In this document: positions 21,906-24,603 of the stretch, piece after piece
Layout: every line of letters starts with the position of its first letter
How positions within the stretch are numbered: position 1 is the stretch's first letter
NCBI GenBank assembly: GCA_001304035.1
Contig: LJUD01000032.1
Span: forward strand, 1-24,603
Direction: 5' to 3'
DNA from: a bacterium SM23_31
GTDB lineage: Bacteria; SM23-31
DNA: 24,603 bases
Notes under the pieces: generated by a model
What the model saw: the letters and a program-made list of their open reading frames with translations, nothing else
Told to the model about the DNA's origin: nothing
Databases searched by the model: none
Program-made: the position numbers and the translations under genes

Positions 21906-23441
21906 TTATTCCCATTCAATGGTGCTTGGCGGTTTAGAACTGACATCGTATACGACCCTGTTAATGCCCGGAATTTCGTTGATAATTCTGTTGGATATAT
22001 GGGCAAGCAGCCGGTGCTGCATCGGATACCAGTCGGCGGTCATGCCGTCAACGCTTGTAACGGCACGCAAAACAACCGTGCGGTCGTACGTCCTGTGGTC
22101 TCCCATGACACCTACCGACCTGACCGGCAGCAATACAGCCAGCGCCTGCCAAACTTCGTTGTATACTCCGGCAGCCTTTATTTCATCAATAAATATTTTG
22201 TCAGCCCTGCTCAAAAGTCCGAGTTTTTCTTTAGTAACCGGTCCCAGGATTCTTACGGCGAGTCCGGGTCCGGGAAACGGATGCCTCTGCAGGATTTCAT
22301 CCGGTATATTTAGCTGTTTACCGACCTTCCGCACTTCATCTTTAAACAGTTCACGCAGCGGTTCGACTAACTGCAGCGACATTTTTTCAGGCAGCCCCCC
22401 TACATTATGGTGGCTTTTAATTGTAGCGGAAGGTCCCTTGAACGAGGTGCTTTCAATCAAGTCCGGATATAGTGTCCCCTGTGCAAGAAATTCGACACCT
22501 CCAACCGTGCGCGCTTCTTTTTCAAAAAACTTTATAAAAACATTGCCTATAATTTTACGCTTTTTTTCAGGATCGGTTACACCTGCGAGTGCCTCCAGGA
22601 AATCACGGGTACCGTCCACAACTCGGAGATTTATGTGAAAATAGCTGCGAAACGTTTTTTCAACCTGTTCCCGTTCGCCGATTCTCAGCAAACCGTTATC
22701 GATAAATACGCAAGTGAGCTGTTCCCCTATCGCCCTGTTAATCAATACCGCCGTTACGGAAGAATCCACGCCCCCGCTGAGTCCTAAAACAACCCTGCTG
22801 TTGCCCACCTGCCGTTTTATGTGCTCAACAGTCTCCGTTATAAAAGCGGAGGACGTCCAGTCGCCCTTTACGCCGCAGATACGGTATAGAAAATTGTGCA
22901 GTATTTTATCACCATATTCGGTATGTACGACTTCCGGATGGAATTGAATACCGTATAATCGCATCTGTTTACTATGGATAGCTGCAATAGGTGAGTTTGC
23001 CGTACGCGCGATAATTTCAAAATCTTTCGGGAGTGTATCCAGGCGGTCCCCATGACTCATCCAAACCCTCGATTTATTTTCTATTCCGGCAAACAGGTCG
23101 GTATTATGAATTATTTCAAGCTCGGCTCTGCCGTATTCACGCTTATCCGAATGAGCGACAACGCCGTTGAAATGGTGTGCAATCGTACATAATCCATAGC
23201 AAATCCCGAGGAAGGGTACATTCAAGGAAAATATATTTTCACTAATTTGTGGAGCGCCTTCTTCGTAAATACTCATCGGACCGCCGGACAGTACAATACC
23301 GCGCGGATTTTTGGATTCAATCGTTTCAAGCGGGACATTGAACGGATATATCTCGCAATAAACATTCTGCTCCCTGATGCGCCGGGCAATCAACTGCGTA
23401 TACTGAGAACCAAAATCGAGAATTATAATCGTTTCGTGCAT
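21906..23441 (-). CDS. guaA: GMP synthase (glutamine-hydrolysing)
   Basis: Cytoplasmic enzyme of 511 residues converting XMP, ATP and glutamine to GMP in purine synthesis. N-terminal class I glutamine amidotransferase (1-195): IIILDFGSQYTQLIARRIRE, VLSGGPMSIYEEG, nucleophile Cys in PFLGICYGLC, and GIQFHPEVVHTEYG with the His/Glu of the triad. ATP-pyrophosphatase part (~205-390): VVLGLSGGVDSSVTAVLI, then HPFPGPGLAVRILG. The C-terminal dimerisation part ends in the canonical PPSTIEWE. One detail differs from most homologues: the second residue after GICYG is Cys-Thr, where Met-Gln (GICYGMQ) is usual. It lies between surE (53 nt) and the LpoA-like gene (no gap). Confidence 0.96.
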   Translation of the reverse strand: MHETIIILDFGSQYTQLIARRIREQNVYCEIYPFNVPLETIESKNPRGIVLSGGPMSIYEEGAPQISENIFSLNVPFLGICYGLCTIAHHFNGVVAHSDKREYGRAELEIIHNTDLFAGIENKSRVWMSHGDRLDTLPKDFEIIARTANSPIAAIHSKQMRLYGIQFHPEVVHTEYGDKILHNFLYRICGVKGDWTSSAFITETVEHIKRQVGNSRVVLGLSGGVDSSVTAVLINRAIGEQLTCVFIDNGLLRIGEREQVEKTFRSYFHINLRVVDGTRDFLEALAGVTDPEKKRKIIGNVFIKFFEKEARTVGGVEFLAQGTLYPDLIESTSFKGPSATIKSHHNVGGLPEKMSLQLVEPLRELFKDEVRKVGKQLNIPDEILQRHPFPGPGLAVRILGPVTKEKLGLLSRADKIFIDEIKAAGVYNEVWQALAVLLPVRSVGVMGDHRTYDRTVVLRAVTSVDGMTADWYPMQHRLLAHISNRIINEIPGINRVVYDVSSKPPSTIEWE

Positions 23442-23494
23442 AATGTCGGCAAGCAGAAACCGTTACCTTTGATTGATACAAATATTACCAAAAT

Positions 23495-24268
23495 TTATTC
23501 CAGAGAAATGTCCCATTTGCGCAAATAATCCATAGCATTGTAATTGGTTAAGTCGCACTGTAGCGGGGTAACTGCGATATAGTTATTCGCTACTGCGATT
23601 TCGTCCGAATCTTCCGAATGTTCCAAAAGTATTCTTTCTCCTCTTAACCAGAAATATGTATTATTCGAGGGGTCTTTGCGTTCGTCAAATATTTCATCGT
23701 ACCGAGTTTTTCCCTGATGCGTAATCCGTATACCGGCTATTTGTTCTTTTGGCACGGGAGGGACGTTGATATTTAAAAATGTATATTCGGGAAGCCTGTT
23801 TTCGAGAATTTTTTTTGCAATAATTTGTGCAAATTCAGCGGCAGTTGAAAAATCGTCATACTCATACGAGGCAACCGAAATTGCAAACGCAGGCACGTTC
23901 ATTATTCCGCCTTCTGCGGCACCGGCAACCGTTCCCGAATAGACCGTATTTATTCCCGTATTTGCCCCATGGTTGATTCCCGCAACAATAAGATCGGGCA
24001 TCGAGCGCAGGACCTTTTTAACTGCAAATTTTACGCAATCTGCCGGCGTTCCGTCAATTGCCCAGCCAAATCCCTTGAAACTGTGATTACTTTTCTGTAT
24101 GCGGATCGGCTTACGCATAGTAATCGCGTGAGCAACAGCGCTGCACTCGGTAACAGGAGCCACGACAGTACACATACCGACCGGCGACAGCGCTTCATAA
24201 AGAGCGGTCAATCCGGGAGCCAGAATACCGTCATCATTCGTCAGCAGTATTTGAGGTGTCGCATTCAT
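23495..24268 (-). CDS. surE: 5'/3'-nucleotidase SurE
   Basis: Metal-dependent nucleoside-monophosphate phosphatase of about 257 residues. Motifs: [20 protein letters not shown] (metal Asp-Asp at the start), [24 protein letters not shown], and [20 protein letters not shown] followed by AGAAEG; then [13 protein letters not shown] and FLNINVPP. These cover the whole SurE core. The start is uncertain: ATG at 24268 or 24277, both inside the end of accD (overlap ~35-44 nt), with only a weak GAG ribosome site; overlap suggests coupling. It is followed by guaA. Confidence 0.92.
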   Translation of the reverse strand: MNATPQILLTNDDGILAPGLTALYEALSPVGMCTVVAPVTECSAVAHAITMRKPIRIQKSNHSFKGFGWAIDGTPADCVKFAVKKVLRSMPDLIVAGINHGANTGINTVYSGTVAGAAEGGIMNVPAFAISVASYEYDDFSTAAEFAQIIAKKILENRLPEYTFLNINVPPVPKEQIAGIRITHQGKTRYDEIFDERKDPSNNTYFWLRGERILLEHSEDSDEIAVANNYIAVTPLQCDLTNYNAMDYLRKWDISLE

Positions 24269-24603
24269 TTTTCTCATTTTCAAAAAAATCAATAATTTCC
24301 GTAATGCGGGTGCGCAGGTCCTTCCGGTTAACAATCATATCAACAAAACCCCGTTCCAATAGAAATTCGGACGTCTGAAATCCCTCAGGCAGTTCTTCGC
24401 CGATAGTCTGCTTAATAACACGCGGTCCGGCAAATCCTATTAGAGCACCGGGTTCTGCGATAATTATATCACCTAACATAGCATAACTTGCCATCACGCC
24501 GGCAGTGGTTGGATTGGTTAATACAGAAATATACAAACCTTTATTTTTCGATAACCGTGCAAGCCGTGCGCTTGTTTTCGCCATCTGCATAAGCGAAAGA
24601 ATT
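24234..24603 (-). CDS. accD: Acetyl-CoA carboxylase carboxyltransferase beta subunit, C-terminal part
   Basis: Partial gene; its 5' part lies beyond the right edge of the window, and the frame stays open to the last base ([17 protein letters not shown] at the edge). About 122 residues are visible: the end of the crotonase-like carboxyltransferase domain with [36 protein letters not shown], and [19 protein letters not shown], followed by a short acidic tail. This is the standard C-terminal half of AccD, which transfers CO2 from carboxybiotin to acetyl-CoA in fatty acid synthesis. The zinc finger is off the window. surE starts inside its 3' end. Confidence 0.93.
   Translation of the reverse strand, partial: ILSLMQMAKTSARLARLSKNKGLYISVLTNPTTAGVMASYAMLGDIIIAEPGALIGFAGPRVIKQTIGEELPEGFQTSEFLLERGFVDMIVNRKDLRTRITEIIDFFENEKNECDTSNTADE

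Noticed and set aside
21748..22638. Long plus-strand frame of 296 codons
   Set aside because: It is antisense to guaA and the LpoA-like gene, both of which have full family motifs; the translation has no recognisable domain.

Overview
The window looks like a chromosomal piece from an uncultured or poorly described bacterium of the FCB group (Bacteroidota / Ignavibacteria / Calditrichota / KSB1 / Marinimicrobia-like). Three things point there: secreted 6-bladed beta-propeller lipoproteins with the GxGQGPG signature, a Ser/Asp (DSLT) repeat inside a periplasmic protein, and a heavy load of short palindromic dispersed repeats of types common in that group. The phylum cannot be fixed from this sequence alone. 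Every convincing gene is on the minus strand, so transcription runs right to left.

The left half (about 1-11,600) is AT-rich accessory DNA. It holds two copies of one gene module separated by repeat-filled spacers. Module 1 reads MauE/DoxX-like membrane redox protein (5140-4706), thioredoxin-fold protein without a CxxC (4676-4125), 6-bladed beta-propeller lipoprotein (4124-3042), then two small secreted Cys-rich acidic peptides (3010-2726 and 2683-2435) and a terminator. A second TolB/BF3164-like propeller lipoprotein follows (2048-813). Module 2 reads a membrane-anchored FMN_bind-like protein with a CSSC (10207-9530), another thioredoxin-like protein without CxxC (9546-8938), another propeller lipoprotein (8929-7844) and one larger Cys-rich secreted peptide (7777-7418). 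The peptides carry 4, 8 and 12 cysteines after their signal sequences. The repeated order suggests an envelope system that exports small disulfide-rich (or otherwise Cys-modified) peptides together with a propeller partner and redox helpers. It recalls the NVEALA-peptide/6-bladed-propeller loci of Bacteroides and, more loosely, methylamine dehydrogenase (small Cys-rich subunit, propeller subunit, MauE, MauD). A short AraC-type HTH protein lies between the modules.

The spacers 6125-7417 and 10208-11660 contain no recognisable gene but many repeats: a ~245 bp direct repeat flanking module 2, GGGGTCAGGTCT-bounded MITE-like pieces, CCCGCTAAGCGGG palindromes, and hairpins linked to a CATGTTTATAGAA tail. 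Some of the same palindromes also sit in frame inside coding genes (the FMN_bind-like gene, pgeF, the LpoA-like gene).

The right half (about 11,660-24,603) is more balanced in composition and mostly housekeeping: alkaline phosphatase; a relic of a Cys/Met-metabolism PLP enzyme; an anti-sigma factor and its ECF sigma factor; holA; a two-gene neurotransmitter:sodium symporter unit (NSS transporter plus a 40-residue MetS-like subunit); pgeF; larE; and the tightly packed series accD (partial, cut by the window edge), surE, guaA and an LpoA-like TPR/periplasmic-binding protein. I see no tRNA, rRNA, CRISPR array or intact transposase.
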